From the NCBI GenBank assembly GCA_045223915.1, contig JBGUZU010000017.1:1-64000 (forward strand): a stretch of DNA of 64,000 nucleotides, read 5' to 3'. This document shows positions 17,980 through 28,028 of this stretch, piece after piece. The DNA is from Ruminimicrobiellum sp045223915. GTDB taxonomy: Bacteria > Elusimicrobiota > Endomicrobiia > Endomicrobiales > Endomicrobiaceae. Each line of letters starts with the position of its first letter. Position 1 is the stretch's first letter. Made by a program: the position numbers and the translations under genes. A model generated the notes under the pieces. That model was not told the origin of the DNA. It saw only the letters and a list, made by a program, of their open reading frames with translations, and searched no databases.

Positions 17980-19067
17980 AAAATATACTTATAGCCGTTA
18001 GCGGTACAGGCGGACATGTTTATCCGGGAATAGCACTTGCTTATGAACTTAAGCAAAAAGGGTACAATCCTGTTTTTGTAGTGAATAATAATAAAAACGG
18101 TGTATCTTTAAAAATAGTAAGTACTTCGGGATACGATTATGAAATATTGGATTTTAAAGCTCCTCCGAGAAAAATATCGTTGAACTTATTTTTATTTCCG
18201 TTTAAATTTATTAAAACAATATCCGCAGCAAAAAAAATACTGAATAAAGTTTCTCCTATAGCAGTTGTAGGTATGGGAGCATATTTATCTTTTCCCGTAT
18301 TACTCACGGCAAAGATGAAAAAAATCCCCACATTGATTCATGAACAAAATTCTATTCCCGGACTTGCAAACAGATTATTATCGAAGATAGTTACAAAAGT
18401 AGCAATAAGTTTTAAAAATTCCGAAAAGTTTTTCAACAGAAAGAAAACAATATTTACGTCTAATCCCATAAGAAAAGATATTTTTAATATTTCCAGAACG
18501 GAAGCCGCAAAAAAGCTAAAGCTTGACGCAGATGTGTTTACGATTTTTGTGTTCGGCGGAAGTTTAGGAGCAACAAAATTAAACAACATTATGTTTAACG
18601 TTAACGAATATTTATTTAATCGTCATAAACACAAAATACAATTTATACATATTACCGGAAATAATGATTTTGAAACATTAGATGATAAATACAAAAAACT
18701 TAATACAAAAAAATTTATAACGAAATATATGAACGATATAGGAAATGCTTATGCTTGCAGTGATTTATTGGTTTGCAGAGCCGGAGCAGGAACGGTAAAA
18801 GAAGTTGAAAACTATAATTTACCCGCACTTTTTATACCTTTCCCTTATGCTACGGATAATCATCAATATTTCAATGCAAAATCAGTAGAAGTGCCGAATT
18901 TCAGAATTGTTATAGAGGAAAAAAGTATTACAGAACAAGAAATAATAAAATTTATAGAGCAATATATATCAAATATAATAGATACTACCAGAATAGTTTC
19001 ACCGGAATTTTTTCCTCAAGAAATATTGGCTAAAGAGGTTCTAAAACTAACAAATGAAAAAATATAA
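17976..19067 (+). CDS. murG: Lipid II synthase (UDP-GlcNAc transferase)
   Basis: Adds GlcNAc to lipid I on the inner face of the membrane. GTGGHVYPGIALA (residues 10-22) is the glycine-rich first motif; HEQNSIPG and the second glycine-rich VFGGSLGA, then CRAGAGTVKE and the PFPYATDNHQ UDP-GlcNAc-binding motif are present. Length 363 is normal. It is the last peptidoglycan gene here: murC, murB, ddl and ftsQAZ, which often follow, are absent. Confidence 0.93.
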   Translation: MKNILIAVSGTGGHVYPGIALAYELKQKGYNPVFVVNNNKNGVSLKIVSTSGYDYEILDFKAPPRKISLNLFLFPFKFIKTISAAKKILNKVSPIAVVGMGAYLSFPVLLTAKMKKIPTLIHEQNSIPGLANRLLSKIVTKVAISFKNSEKFFNRKKTIFTSNPIRKDIFNISRTEAAKKLKLDADVFTIFVFGGSLGATKLNNIMFNVNEYLFNRHKHKIQFIHITGNNDFETLDDKYKKLNTKKFITKYMNDIGNAYACSDLLVCRAGAGTVKEVENYNLPALFIPFPYATDNHQYFNAKSVEVPNFRIVIEEKSITEQEIIKFIEQYISNIIDTTRIVSPEFFPQEILAKEVLKLTNEKI

Positions 19068-19800
19068 TATTTTGATATCAAACGACGACGGAATAAACGG
19101 TCCCGGTTTAAAACCTTTGATGAAAGAGTTGTCTTCTTTTGCGAATATTTATGTTATTGTTCCAAAACATGAAATGTCCGGAACAAGCCATTCAATACAC
19201 TTAAAAAAATATTTAAAACTTGAAAAAATAAAGCATAATATTTATGCTCTCGTAGGAGGAACTCCGGCAGACTGCGTAAAATATGCGTTATATTCATTTT
19301 TTAAAGACAAAATAGATTTGGTTGTATCCGGAATAAACACATGTGCAAATCTTGCACAGGATGTCGTTTATTCCGGAACAGTGGCTTCTGCTCGTGAAGG
19401 AGCATATTTGGGAATACCGTCAATGTCCGTTTCCGCAAGTGATGAAGCAAATCCTTGCTATAATCAAGTTGCAAAAGCGGCACTAAAAATAGCAAAAGAA
19501 GTTTTAAAAAAAGAAAAAAAAGGCAGACCTGCACTCTGCCTGAATATAAATATTCCCCCAAACTATAAAGGAATAAAAGTTGTTCCGTTAGGTATAAGAT
19601 GTTACGATGAAACAATCGTAGAAAAGAAAACAAAAAAAGGAACATATTATAAACTTGCGGGCAGATTTATCTCCGGAAAGAAAAATAAAAAATCGGATAT
19701 TGATGCCATAGAACAAGGTTTTATTTCAATTACTCCGTTAGAACTTGACCAAACAAGTTTTTCAAAAATAAAAAGCTACAAATTCTTGGAAAACAAATAA
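19054..19800 (+). CDS. surE: 5'-nucleotidase SurE
   Basis: Metal-dependent nucleoside-5'-monophosphatase with exopolyphosphatase activity in characterised relatives. The SNDDGINGPG motif (residues 9-18) supplies metal-binding D11 and D12; SGTVASAREG and SGINTCANL are also family motifs. Length 248 is typical. It starts 14 bases inside murG, so it is translationally coupled to the division cluster. It converges on comF with only 2 bases between stops, leaving no separate terminator. Confidence 0.92.
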   Translation: MKKYNILISNDDGINGPGLKPLMKELSSFANIYVIVPKHEMSGTSHSIHLKKYLKLEKIKHNIYALVGGTPADCVKYALYSFFKDKIDLVVSGINTCANLAQDVVYSGTVASAREGAYLGIPSMSVSASDEANPCYNQVAKAALKIAKEVLKKEKKGRPALCLNINIPPNYKGIKVVPLGIRCYDETIVEKKTKKGTYYKLAGRFISGKKNKKSDIDAIEQGFISITPLELDQTSFSKIKSYKFLENK

Positions 19801-19802
19801 AT

Positions 19803-20516
19803 TTATGCTCTGGCAAGAGTTACAACAACAGTTTTACATCTTAAACTTTTCAAAACTTTTGCACATTGGTTGGATGTAGAACATGTGGTTGCAATATCAT
19901 CTATTAAAAGAATTCTTTTGCCTTTTACAATATCGATATATTTTTTGTTTATATCGAACATACTTTCCATATTTTCATGTCTTTCTTGTTTTTTCAAATT
20001 AAATTGCGGTTTAGTATATTTTGTTCTTATTAGAGCATTATACATGGGTTTATTTATATGTTTAGAAACTTTTTCGGCAAGCAGTTCCGCTTGATTATAG
20101 CCTCTTTTCCACTTTTTAAGCCAATGCATAGGAACAGGAACAACAATATCTATATTTTTATCTATATTTTCTTTTTTTATAAATTCTGCCATCGGTAAAG
20201 ACAACTCTGTTGCCAAAAAAGTTTTTCTTGAATATTTTAACTTCTTTATTAACTTTTTCATTTTGATTGAATATGTATAAGGAGCTTTTAAAACATCAAA
20301 ATAAATATCTTTATTATTTTTACAATCTGAACATGTTGCACCGCCATCAGGTAACGGTAATGAACATTTATGACAAATTAATCCTTCTAATTTTGGAATA
20401 GATTGTAAACAAACATCACAAATATTTTTTCTCGAATTAAAAGATAAAGTCTTGCCGCAAAGCGAACATGTTCTGGGAAATATTATTGATGTTATAAAAT
20501 CAAAAATTTTTTTCAT
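19803..20516 (-). CDS. comF: ComF-family phosphoribosyltransferase-like protein
   Basis: The 237-residue protein has two N-terminal zinc-knuckle cysteine sets (C17, C20, C33, C36 and C48, C51, C62, C65) and a phosphoribosyltransferase fold with VPVPMHWLKKWKRGYNQ and the PRPP-binding loop LLIDDIATTCST (D206-D207). Known: ComF assists DNA uptake in naturally competent bacteria, with a poorly defined role elsewhere. It starts one base past the SprA-like stop, so it ends that operon. No other competence genes are in the window. Confidence 0.88.
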   Translation of the reverse strand: MKKIFDFITSIIFPRTCSLCGKTLSFNSRKNICDVCLQSIPKLEGLICHKCSLPLPDGGATCSDCKNNKDIYFDVLKAPYTYSIKMKKLIKKLKYSRKTFLATELSLPMAEFIKKENIDKNIDIVVPVPMHWLKKWKRGYNQAELLAEKVSKHINKPMYNALIRTKYTKPQFNLKKQERHENMESMFDINKKYIDIVKGKRILLIDDIATTCSTSNQCAKVLKSLRCKTVVVTLARA

Positions 20517-20517
20517 A

Positions 20518-23500
20518 TTAGAATTGTATAGTTAACTTACTTGAAAGTTCTATATTAGTATAATTTTGTTCGGGAACATAAGTAAATAAAAATCTTGAAA
20601 AATTGGTTCCCAATGCAAACCTAAAGTTTTTAGATATTTCATAATCTGCAGATAATTTAAAACCAAAATTTTGATAATTATCGGCTTCAACATCCACCGC
20701 AGAGCTTTGTGTATTATAGAACACATTAGATTCAAACAACAATCTGTTTTTTAAAGGAATATTTCCTATCAAAGGTATTTTTATTCCGGTCGGGAAAACC
20801 AAATCCGAAGTTGCCTGGCCGTTTATAGCATTAGAGAAAATTTGTGATGCAAGTTTACCTTTCGAATTTTTACTCCAATTTTGAGAATTATCATATCTTA
20901 AACTAAATCTCCATTGTTTAATATTTGTAGCAATTTGAACGGCCCAATTTGTTATTTTCCCTTCCTGTTTTAAAACATTTTGTTCCGTGTCATACTCTTG
21001 ACTGGAGGTAACATCCGCCGAAAGCAACAAATCATATTTTTTCACAACTTTTAACTTATAATCACCGCCGAACATAATACTGTCTCCGTGGGAAACACCT
21101 GCAACCGTCGTAGTTTTTTTATTATATTTTAAATTAAGTTGTGTATCACTCATCCAACTTTGGCCAAATAATTTTTCAAATCTGCTCATACCTATAAGAA
21201 TATCCGGCCATGTTTTTGTGTAAGAATCTTTTGTAGTTCCGGTACTATAAGATTCTTCTTCTCCGTCGGTAAAAGTAAAACTCATAGTCATTGTTTTTAT
21301 CGGTAAAAGTTTCCCCTTCAAATCAAAAGCTTCAAAAGGATTATATCTTCCTATAATTCTTCTATCATCTCTTTTTAAAACTGTTTTAACTGTATAAGAT
21401 GATGTTGAATATACAGGCTGTATTTCTTTTAACATGTTGTCTCTTATCCATAACTTATCGGCGGAAAAACCCACAGACGAGAAATTCTTTTCTACATTAG
21501 TATATGAATCGGAATCTTGTAATCTGTAAGATGTCGTGAATGTTAAGCTTTTCAAATATTTGGTATCAAAAATATCTTTTGCCTGTAAATTCCAAGTAAA
21601 TTCTGTTGTCCCTATTCTGTCTATTGCCTTTTTTTCTCCGGGATAAAGTTTTGTAGCAGACATACTGCTATAGGTTAAGTCATAAGTTTCAACTGTATTT
21701 AAGCTGTAAAGTATATTAGGTTGGAACCATTTTGCTACTTTAAAATTTAAACTTGCTCCTATATCTTGATTTAAAGATTTATCATAAAAAACTTCTTCGT
21801 TTTCAAAATATTCTTTATTCTTTTCATTAACTCTCGTAATAACATAAGCAGGAGAAAAAATAACCTTATCGAAGAAAGAAAACGGAGCCTTCAATCCCCA
21901 AGTTTCAGTCTTTTCCAAGGTTAAGAAATCATCAATTTCCATATATTTTCTCATAGTATCTAAATCCAAGAAAGCATTCGTATCTTCTATTTTTTCCGTG
22001 GGATAAACTTTATATGTAGAATTACTTATTCTGTAATCACCTACGAGACTTGTAGGCAAAAAGTCAAAATCTATCGGATTCAAATATACCATGTTTGCAG
22101 AAATTGTCTCTTTATCTTCAAGTCTTTCAATATTTTCCGTATCTTTAATAAATCTGTTATACTCTAAAGTAACCTTAGGTAAATCGGTTCCTGCAGACAA
22201 AACGGTATTTACTTTTCCCATATATGAAACAACTTTACCTTCATCTAATACGGAAACCTGATCGGAAGTATTTTGTAATGCAAGAGGTGTAACAGTTTTT
22301 GTTTTAATCAAAGATGCGCTTATCGGTAAAACTTGTGTTCCTGCAATTTCAACACCATTAAAAGTAAGATCGGCACAATCCTCATAAAAAGTTCTGTCAT
22401 AAGTTCCCGGTGCAAAAGTTTCGAAATCTTGATCTATGTTTTTTCTGTATAAATCAACATTTAAACCACCTATTCTGCCTCTACCGCTCCAATTAATATT
22501 TAAATCAGCTTTCCATGCATTACCATCTTTGCTTTTCGTTCCCGTAACATGAATTTCATTTACCCAAATTTCACCGGCATCCGCGCCATTTGTCTCTACA
22601 CCGGTTTCAATGAATGCAATTTTTTGTAAACTCGGTTCACCTTCTTTTGTAATTCTGGGATTATTTGTATCCCATGCAGCCATTGCTCCATATCCGGGCT
22701 GATTAATTTCCAATACATTCCATTTTCCTTTCATATCTTCGGTTATTGGAATAGAATATTGGTAATAATTATTTTCATCACCACCGACTCTCATTATGAA
22801 ATTGCTCTCATTTGGACTTACTGCAGTAGTGCTTGCAATATACAAAAAGAATTTAAATTTTTCATAATTCGATATATCAAATCCGGAACTGTATGTTGCT
22901 CTGGCAAAAAATTTATCACCACTTGTAACAGAGTCATAGTTTATTGCCAAAGCCTGTTCATCTCTTTTCGAGTCACTGTCTATATCATATAAGTCCCTAT
23001 AGTATGAATTTGTTAAAAGAGAAACATATTGCGGATTATCTCTTCCTATGGAAAAAATTTCACCTTCACTCAAAGAATTATTTTGTTCTTTAGTCCATTT
23101 ATTTCCTACAACCGAAATTTTTCCCACTGTCATTTTTCCGGTTCCTGTATATCCGGAGCCAATAATTGTTAACCTTGCAATTCTGATATTTTTCCATTTT
23201 TCTTTATCTGTAATATCTAAAGGAATTTGTACTCTTTGCCAAGAAGTTTTTGTAATATCTTCACCATAAGTCCCGTCACCTATAACAAAACTTGATAAAT
23301 TTGAATCGTATTTATCTAAAATATTATTACCATTTAAATCTTCCGTATCAAGTCTACCGTTGTTTGCACCTATTTTTGCTATACCACCTGTCTTATTTGC
23401 AAAATCTCTGCCGATATCTTCCCAAGGACTAATTATTCCGTCACCATTTTTATCTTCGGTATCTAAAATATCATTTTGATCGGAATCTTCATTTATTGAA

Positions 23501-26043
23501 GATGCTAAATCAAGTCTTAATTTAACTTGTGCAAAATTTGCTTTTATCCAAATTTCCAAATATAATTTTTTTGAAAAATCATATCCTGCGGCAGAAATAA
23601 TTTGCCCTATTGATGCATAATCACAATTGAGTAAATTATAATTTATATCCATTACCTGTTGTTTTTCACCGGAAATAATTTCTAAATTTTTATCTATATC
23701 TTTTTTTTCTATATCATAATTTTTCCAAGTTATTGCATTGGTATCATATTCCGCATATATACCGTTGGGTGTAGCAGCATAAAACCAATTATCGTCTATT
23801 AAAGAAAAACTATCATCTTGTTTTGCACTTTCCATAGACTCAACTATTGCCTTTCCTGTAGTGTTCTGATTATACCTGCTCATTGCATATTCGGCAGATG
23901 CGGAAACTTTTAAACTATCGGTTATCTTTATATTTTTTACTTTGGCATCCACTTCTCCTACCAATGTACTTGATGGAGTTGTATAAATATCCGGCAATTT
24001 TGTATCCTCGGCAGCAAACTCATAAATAAAACTTCCACCCAATGAAATATTATCCGTAAAATCATATTGAGATCTTACTCCTACAAGAGTAGATCCGGAG
24101 GAAGCTCCTCCCAACGGGGAATAATCATAAGATACATCTATAACCGTATCATTTGTAATATATTCATCTTTTAATATTGTCAAAATACCTACATCATAAT
24201 CTAACATATAATCTTCGTTTATTTTTAAAGTTTTACCGTTTGCAACAACTTTTTCCGACATAGGAACAATATCTGTTCTCAAGTTAAAAATTTTAACTTT
24301 ATATTCGTATTGTGCAACAAAATTATATTTATGTGTGTTTGATGTATATAAATCATCATGCAAAGGTTTACCTGTTATCGGTTGCAAGTTGAATACACCC
24401 TTTTCATAATCAACAATAATATTCGCTTCATATCCGTCAATATTAGGAAATTTAGGAACGGGTTTTCCTCCATCTATTATACTTGGCACGGTATCGTTTA
24501 AATCTCTTAATTCCAAAATAAAATTATCTCTACCGTTATATTTTGAAATTTGATAACTTCCCAAGCTGTAAAATGTATGAACTTCCGTAGATAATGCATC
24601 GGTATTATTTGTATCTTTAATTATTTGAGGATTTCCACCTGTTTCATCCGATAACCATGTGCCATCGGTATACTGATAATCGATAGCTACAACATATTGG
24701 TTAGACAATGATGTTTTAAAAGTAAGTATTCCGGTAGTATAATCTATTGTATAATCGGTTCCTGCCGTAAGTTTTATGAAATTACCGTTATATTTTGTTG
24801 TTTGAGGTGATTCTTTCATGTAATATAAATCAATATCTCTTGGTATTACAATATAATCACTGACGGTAGTTTTTATTTTATCCAAATATACTTTCGCTGT
24901 ATCATTTCTTATTGTTTTTGAAGTATCCTTAATAATGGAATAATATTTGTATTTTATATATGAAGTATCCGCTATAATTTTTTTCTCGGTTTTGGTGCTG
25001 CCTTTAAATTGTTTACTTTCGGAATAACCTTTTGTTTTGGAAAAGAAAGCTCTTGTTTTTAAATTTTTATATTGAGTATCTACCTTGGCACCAAACAACT
25101 CTTTCGAGTATCCCGAAAATTCCGTGCTCGGGAGTTCTACATTAATATCACCGAATGCCGCTTCTCTTACAAATTCGTTTCCTTTACCCTTATAAAGAAT
25201 ATAAATATCTTTTTTATCTTCTTGAGTATCATCAAAATCAACATTTAATTCAAGTCTGTCTCCGACGGTACCTTTTATTTTCATTTGCAATTCTTGTTCC
25301 ATTGAAAAATCCGAAGAGTTAGCTCTTTTTCCGGACTCTTCATTATCGTAAATAGTTCCGGAATAATTTACCCCTATTAATTTCCTTCCGGATAACAACA
25401 ATTTTGAATCAAAAGGTAATTTCTCTGCAATTTTCTTTGCAAAAGATTTATCTTTATCTTCTGTCTTTTCCGTTTTATCTTCCTTTTTTTGTTCTTTTTT
25501 ATCTTCCGGTGTAACGGTAGAAGTACTTGAAGCTACAGCTGTTGTTGTGGATGAACCAACATTATCTGTGTTTGCGGTATCGGTAGATTTATTTAAATTT
25601 AATTTATCCAGAACTTTTTCTCCGGCTATTCCAAGTGCCGTGGTTGTAGGAATATTCAAATCATAATTGGAATCTTTTTGAGGCTTTTCAACAATTGCCC
25701 CTGAAGAATAATATGTTCCTAAATCGTTTTCATCGGGAATAACTGTTGCTGACGATACTTCAATATTCTTATCAGCTTTCACTTCTTTATATTTTAACGG
25801 TTTTGTTATATCTATATTTTCTGTACCACTTGAAACATTCACGGTATCGGTAGAACTTTCTATTGTACCAGTAGACTGATTTACTTGCATTGTGTTCGCA
25901 GAAATATCTACAGTATCTGTAGATTGGTTCACTTGTTGTGTACTTGTCGCGTCAAATGTACTACTACTCACAGAAACATTATCTTCTGCAAGTACATATA
26001 CCGAACAAAATAAAAAAGTGATTATCAAAAATACTTTTTTCAT
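20518..26043 (-). CDS. Very large SprA-like outer-membrane protein
   Basis: The 1841-residue protein has a signal peptide (1-19, ending VLA), a Ser/Thr-rich stretch (20-170), a Lys/Glu-rich linker and then beta-rich sequence to the end. Residues about 215-340 (VGDRLELNVDFD, FVREAAFGDI, LFGAKVDTQYKNLKTRAFF) resemble the repeated SprA N-terminal module. SprA is the giant barrel translocon of Bacteroidota type 9 secretion (about 2400 residues). Residues about 845-915 hold several Asp-rich loops of the D-x-D/N-x-D-G kind (NGDGIISPWED), likely calcium-binding. The last residues alternate in strand pattern and end in F, as barrel proteins do. No other type 9 genes are in view, so a secretion role is only a possibility. 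Confidence 0.7.
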   Translation of the reverse strand: MKKVFLIITFLFCSVYVLAEDNVSVSSSTFDATSTQQVNQSTDTVDISANTMQVNQSTGTIESSTDTVNVSSGTENIDITKPLKYKEVKADKNIEVSSATVIPDENDLGTYYSSGAIVEKPQKDSNYDLNIPTTTALGIAGEKVLDKLNLNKSTDTANTDNVGSSTTTAVASSTSTVTPEDKKEQKKEDKTEKTEDKDKSFAKKIAEKLPFDSKLLLSGRKLIGVNYSGTIYDNEESGKRANSSDFSMEQELQMKIKGTVGDRLELNVDFDDTQEDKKDIYILYKGKGNEFVREAAFGDINVELPSTEFSGYSKELFGAKVDTQYKNLKTRAFFSKTKGYSESKQFKGSTKTEKKIIADTSYIKYKYYSIIKDTSKTIRNDTAKVYLDKIKTTVSDYIVIPRDIDLYYMKESPQTTKYNGNFIKLTAGTDYTIDYTTGILTFKTSLSNQYVVAIDYQYTDGTWLSDETGGNPQIIKDTNNTDALSTEVHTFYSLGSYQISKYNGRDNFILELRDLNDTVPSIIDGGKPVPKFPNIDGYEANIIVDYEKGVFNLQPITGKPLHDDLYTSNTHKYNFVAQYEYKVKIFNLRTDIVPMSEKVVANGKTLKINEDYMLDYDVGILTILKDEYITNDTVIDVSYDYSPLGGASSGSTLVGVRSQYDFTDNISLGGSFIYEFAAEDTKLPDIYTTPSSTLVGEVDAKVKNIKITDSLKVSASAEYAMSRYNQNTTGKAIVESMESAKQDDSFSLIDDNWFYAATPNGIYAEYDTNAITWKNYDIEKKDIDKNLEIISGEKQQVMDINYNLLNCDYASIGQIISAAGYDFSKKLYLEIWIKANFAQVKLRLDLASSINEDSDQNDILDTEDKNGDGIISPWEDIGRDFANKTGGIAKIGANNGRLDTEDLNGNNILDKYDSNLSSFVIGDGTYGEDITKTSWQRVQIPLDITDKEKWKNIRIARLTIIGSGYTGTGKMTVGKISVVGNKWTKEQNNSLSEGEIFSIGRDNPQYVSLLTNSYYRDLYDIDSDSKRDEQALAINYDSVTSGDKFFARATYSSGFDISNYEKFKFFLYIASTTAVSPNESNFIMRVGGDENNYYQYSIPITEDMKGKWNVLEINQPGYGAMAAWDTNNPRITKEGEPSLQKIAFIETGVETNGADAGEIWVNEIHVTGTKSKDGNAWKADLNINWSGRGRIGGLNVDLYRKNIDQDFETFAPGTYDRTFYEDCADLTFNGVEIAGTQVLPISASLIKTKTVTPLALQNTSDQVSVLDEGKVVSYMGKVNTVLSAGTDLPKVTLEYNRFIKDTENIERLEDKETISANMVYLNPIDFDFLPTSLVGDYRISNSTYKVYPTEKIEDTNAFLDLDTMRKYMEIDDFLTLEKTETWGLKAPFSFFDKVIFSPAYVITRVNEKNKEYFENEEVFYDKSLNQDIGASLNFKVAKWFQPNILYSLNTVETYDLTYSSMSATKLYPGEKKAIDRIGTTEFTWNLQAKDIFDTKYLKSLTFTTSYRLQDSDSYTNVEKNFSSVGFSADKLWIRDNMLKEIQPVYSTSSYTVKTVLKRDDRRIIGRYNPFEAFDLKGKLLPIKTMTMSFTFTDGEEESYSTGTTKDSYTKTWPDILIGMSRFEKLFGQSWMSDTQLNLKYNKKTTTVAGVSHGDSIMFGGDYKLKVVKKYDLLLSADVTSSQEYDTEQNVLKQEGKITNWAVQIATNIKQWRFSLRYDNSQNWSKNSKGKLASQIFSNAINGQATSDLVFPTGIKIPLIGNIPLKNRLLFESNVFYNTQSSAVDVEADNYQNFGFKLSADYEISKNFRFALGTNFSRFLFTYVPEQNYTNIELSSKLTIQF

Positions 26044-26050
26044 TATTTAA

Positions 26051-27664
26051 TTACTGAACCAAAAGATTTGCATTTTTATATTTTATATTTTCTTTTTCAA
26101 CATACCATTGATAAAAATTCCAACCTATACCGGCAGAAGCGAGTTCAACATTTTTAAATCTTTTATGAATACAAACAAGATTTTCCGGATAATATAAAAA
26201 TATACATGGCGGATCATCTCTCATAATATCTTGAATTTTATGATAACATTTGATTCTTTCATCTTTGCTAAAAGTTGCCCTTGCTTTTACCAACAACTCA
26301 TCAACTTCTTCATTCTTATAAGACATAAAATTATATTGCCCCTGCCCTGCCTGAGACGAATGCCACAAAGAAAACTGGTCCGGATCAACTGCTGTATTCC
26401 ACCCTAAAATAAGAGCATCGAAATTTTTCTTATTCACATATTGATTTAAAAAGCTGCTCCACTCCAAAATTCTCACATTAACTTGAATGCCTATTTTTTT
26501 TAATTGTTCTTGTATAATTTGAGCCGTAAGCTCTCTTGTTTTGTTTCCTTGATTTGTAATTATATTTATTTCAAAATCTTTGCCGTTATACAATAACTTA
26601 CCATCTTTAGTTTTGCTGAAACCTATAGACAGTAAAAGTTCTACGGCTTTTTGAGGATTATATTCATAAGGTTTTTCTTCCTTATATGCCCAAGACTGAG
26701 GAGGAAATATTCCTTGAGCAGGTTTAGCCATTCCTGATAATACTCCGGTTATAATATCTCTTTTATCTATTGCATAATTCATTGCTTGTCTAAATTTGAT
26801 GTTATTATACGGTTGTTTTTCAAGATTAAAACCTAAAAATGTAAAACTAAAAGCAGGATAACGAAATTTTGCATATTTTTTAAAAAAAGATTCGTATGCA
26901 TTCCATTGATCGGGTGTTAAAGAAAGCTCATCGATTGTTTCCGTTCTTAACTCCAAAAACTGAACAGATTGATCCGGTATTACCCTAAATAACAAAACTT
27001 TTATTTTAGGAACACCTTCATAATAATTAGGATTAGCTTCCAAAACTATTTTTTGATCCGTAACCCATTTTTTAAATACATATTGTCCTGTTCCTATAGG
27101 ATTTCTATTGTACTGCGATGTATTTATGTCTTCGTTTTTAAAAATATGTTCGGGAATTATACCCATTGCCCAACTTTCAAGTATAGGAGCGAAAGGTTTA
27201 TCATAAGTAACAATAAAAGAATAATCATCTACTATTTTAAACTCTTTTACCATCAAATAGTCCGACGAAAACGGTGTTCTTGTATTCGGATCAGTTAATT
27301 TATCAAAAGTAAATTTAACATCTTTAACGGTAAATTTTTCACCGTCGTGCCATAAGATATTTTTCTTTAAATTGAATTTTATTTTCAAGCCGTTTTCCGA
27401 CACTTGATAACTTTCAGCTAAATCACAAACCAAATTCAAATCTTTATCATATTTTAAAAGTCCGTTATATATATAAGAATTAACGGCAGAAGATGATGAA
27501 TCCGAAGCCAAAATAGGGTTTAAATATATTGCATCTCCTATCGAAGACACAACATACATATCTCCGGAATTCGTATCATCAATATTAATTTCGGTTTTAT
27601 TACATGAAACCAAAAATAAAATTGTTATAAAAGAAAATAAATATCCTATCTTTCTTAATTTCAT
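26051..27664 (-). CDS. Oligopeptide/dipeptide ABC-transporter binding lipoprotein (SBP_bac_5)
   Basis: A 537-residue extracytoplasmic solute-binding protein. The N-terminus is a lipoprotein signal with lipobox LVSC (C21). Family features include the GTGQYVFKKW segment, PNYYEGVPKI, and the FRQAMNYAIDK helix of peptide/nickel binding proteins; the EWSSFLNQY and PDQFSLWHSSQ stretches also fit. No permease or ATPase gene is adjacent, so it is an orphan binding protein here, 7 bases upstream of the SprA-like gene. Substrate cannot be read from the sequence. Confidence 0.88.
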   Translation of the reverse strand: MKLRKIGYLFSFITILFLVSCNKTEINIDDTNSGDMYVVSSIGDAIYLNPILASDSSSSAVNSYIYNGLLKYDKDLNLVCDLAESYQVSENGLKIKFNLKKNILWHDGEKFTVKDVKFTFDKLTDPNTRTPFSSDYLMVKEFKIVDDYSFIVTYDKPFAPILESWAMGIIPEHIFKNEDINTSQYNRNPIGTGQYVFKKWVTDQKIVLEANPNYYEGVPKIKVLLFRVIPDQSVQFLELRTETIDELSLTPDQWNAYESFFKKYAKFRYPAFSFTFLGFNLEKQPYNNIKFRQAMNYAIDKRDIITGVLSGMAKPAQGIFPPQSWAYKEEKPYEYNPQKAVELLLSIGFSKTKDGKLLYNGKDFEINIITNQGNKTRELTAQIIQEQLKKIGIQVNVRILEWSSFLNQYVNKKNFDALILGWNTAVDPDQFSLWHSSQAGQGQYNFMSYKNEEVDELLVKARATFSKDERIKCYHKIQDIMRDDPPCIFLYYPENLVCIHKRFKNVELASAGIGWNFYQWYVEKENIKYKNANLLVQ

Positions 27665-27671
27665 TTATTTT

Positions 27672-28028
27672 TTATAGTTTATCCCAATTCTTTTTACCTT
27701 CTCTGAGCATTTGAGCACTTGCACCTTCTTTCTTCAAATGAGGGCTATATTCTCCGCCCATATCATGCATTGCTGCTTTCCAATTTTTACTTGAATAAAC
27801 AGAATTATTATAGTGCCTTATACCCGGTAAATTATTAAACCAATTCTTGAAAGAATTCCAACCGGATTTTACGGAAGTTTTAAACCTAACGACTTTTTCA
27901 TTTTTCATAAAATTATCATAAGCTCTTTCTATTTTTTGAGTTATTGATAAATCTTCCGCATAAATTTTTGCGGAGCCGCACACAAAAAACAAACTGCAAA
28001 TTACAAAAAACAAAACAAATTTTTTCAT
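27672..28028 (-). CDS. Small exported protein of unknown function
   Basis: A 118-residue protein with a signal peptide (1-24, ending IYA) and a mature part rich in Lys, Trp and Asn (GWNSFKNWFNNLPG, GGEYSPHLKKEG). I do not recognise the family. It overlaps the TPR-membrane gene upstream by 4 bases (ATGA) and precedes the peptide-binding lipoprotein by 7, so it is cotranscribed. The mature domain looks amphipathic and periplasmic. Confidence 0.7.
   Translation of the reverse strand: MKKFVLFFVICSLFFVCGSAKIYAEDLSITQKIERAYDNFMKNEKVVRFKTSVKSGWNSFKNWFNNLPGIRHYNNSVYSSKNWKAAMHDMGGEYSPHLKKEGASAQMLREGKKNWDKL

Noticed and set aside
20518..26043. Full type 9 secretion locus
   Set aside because: Only the SprA-like gene is present; no PorV, GldK-N or sortase-like genes lie nearby.
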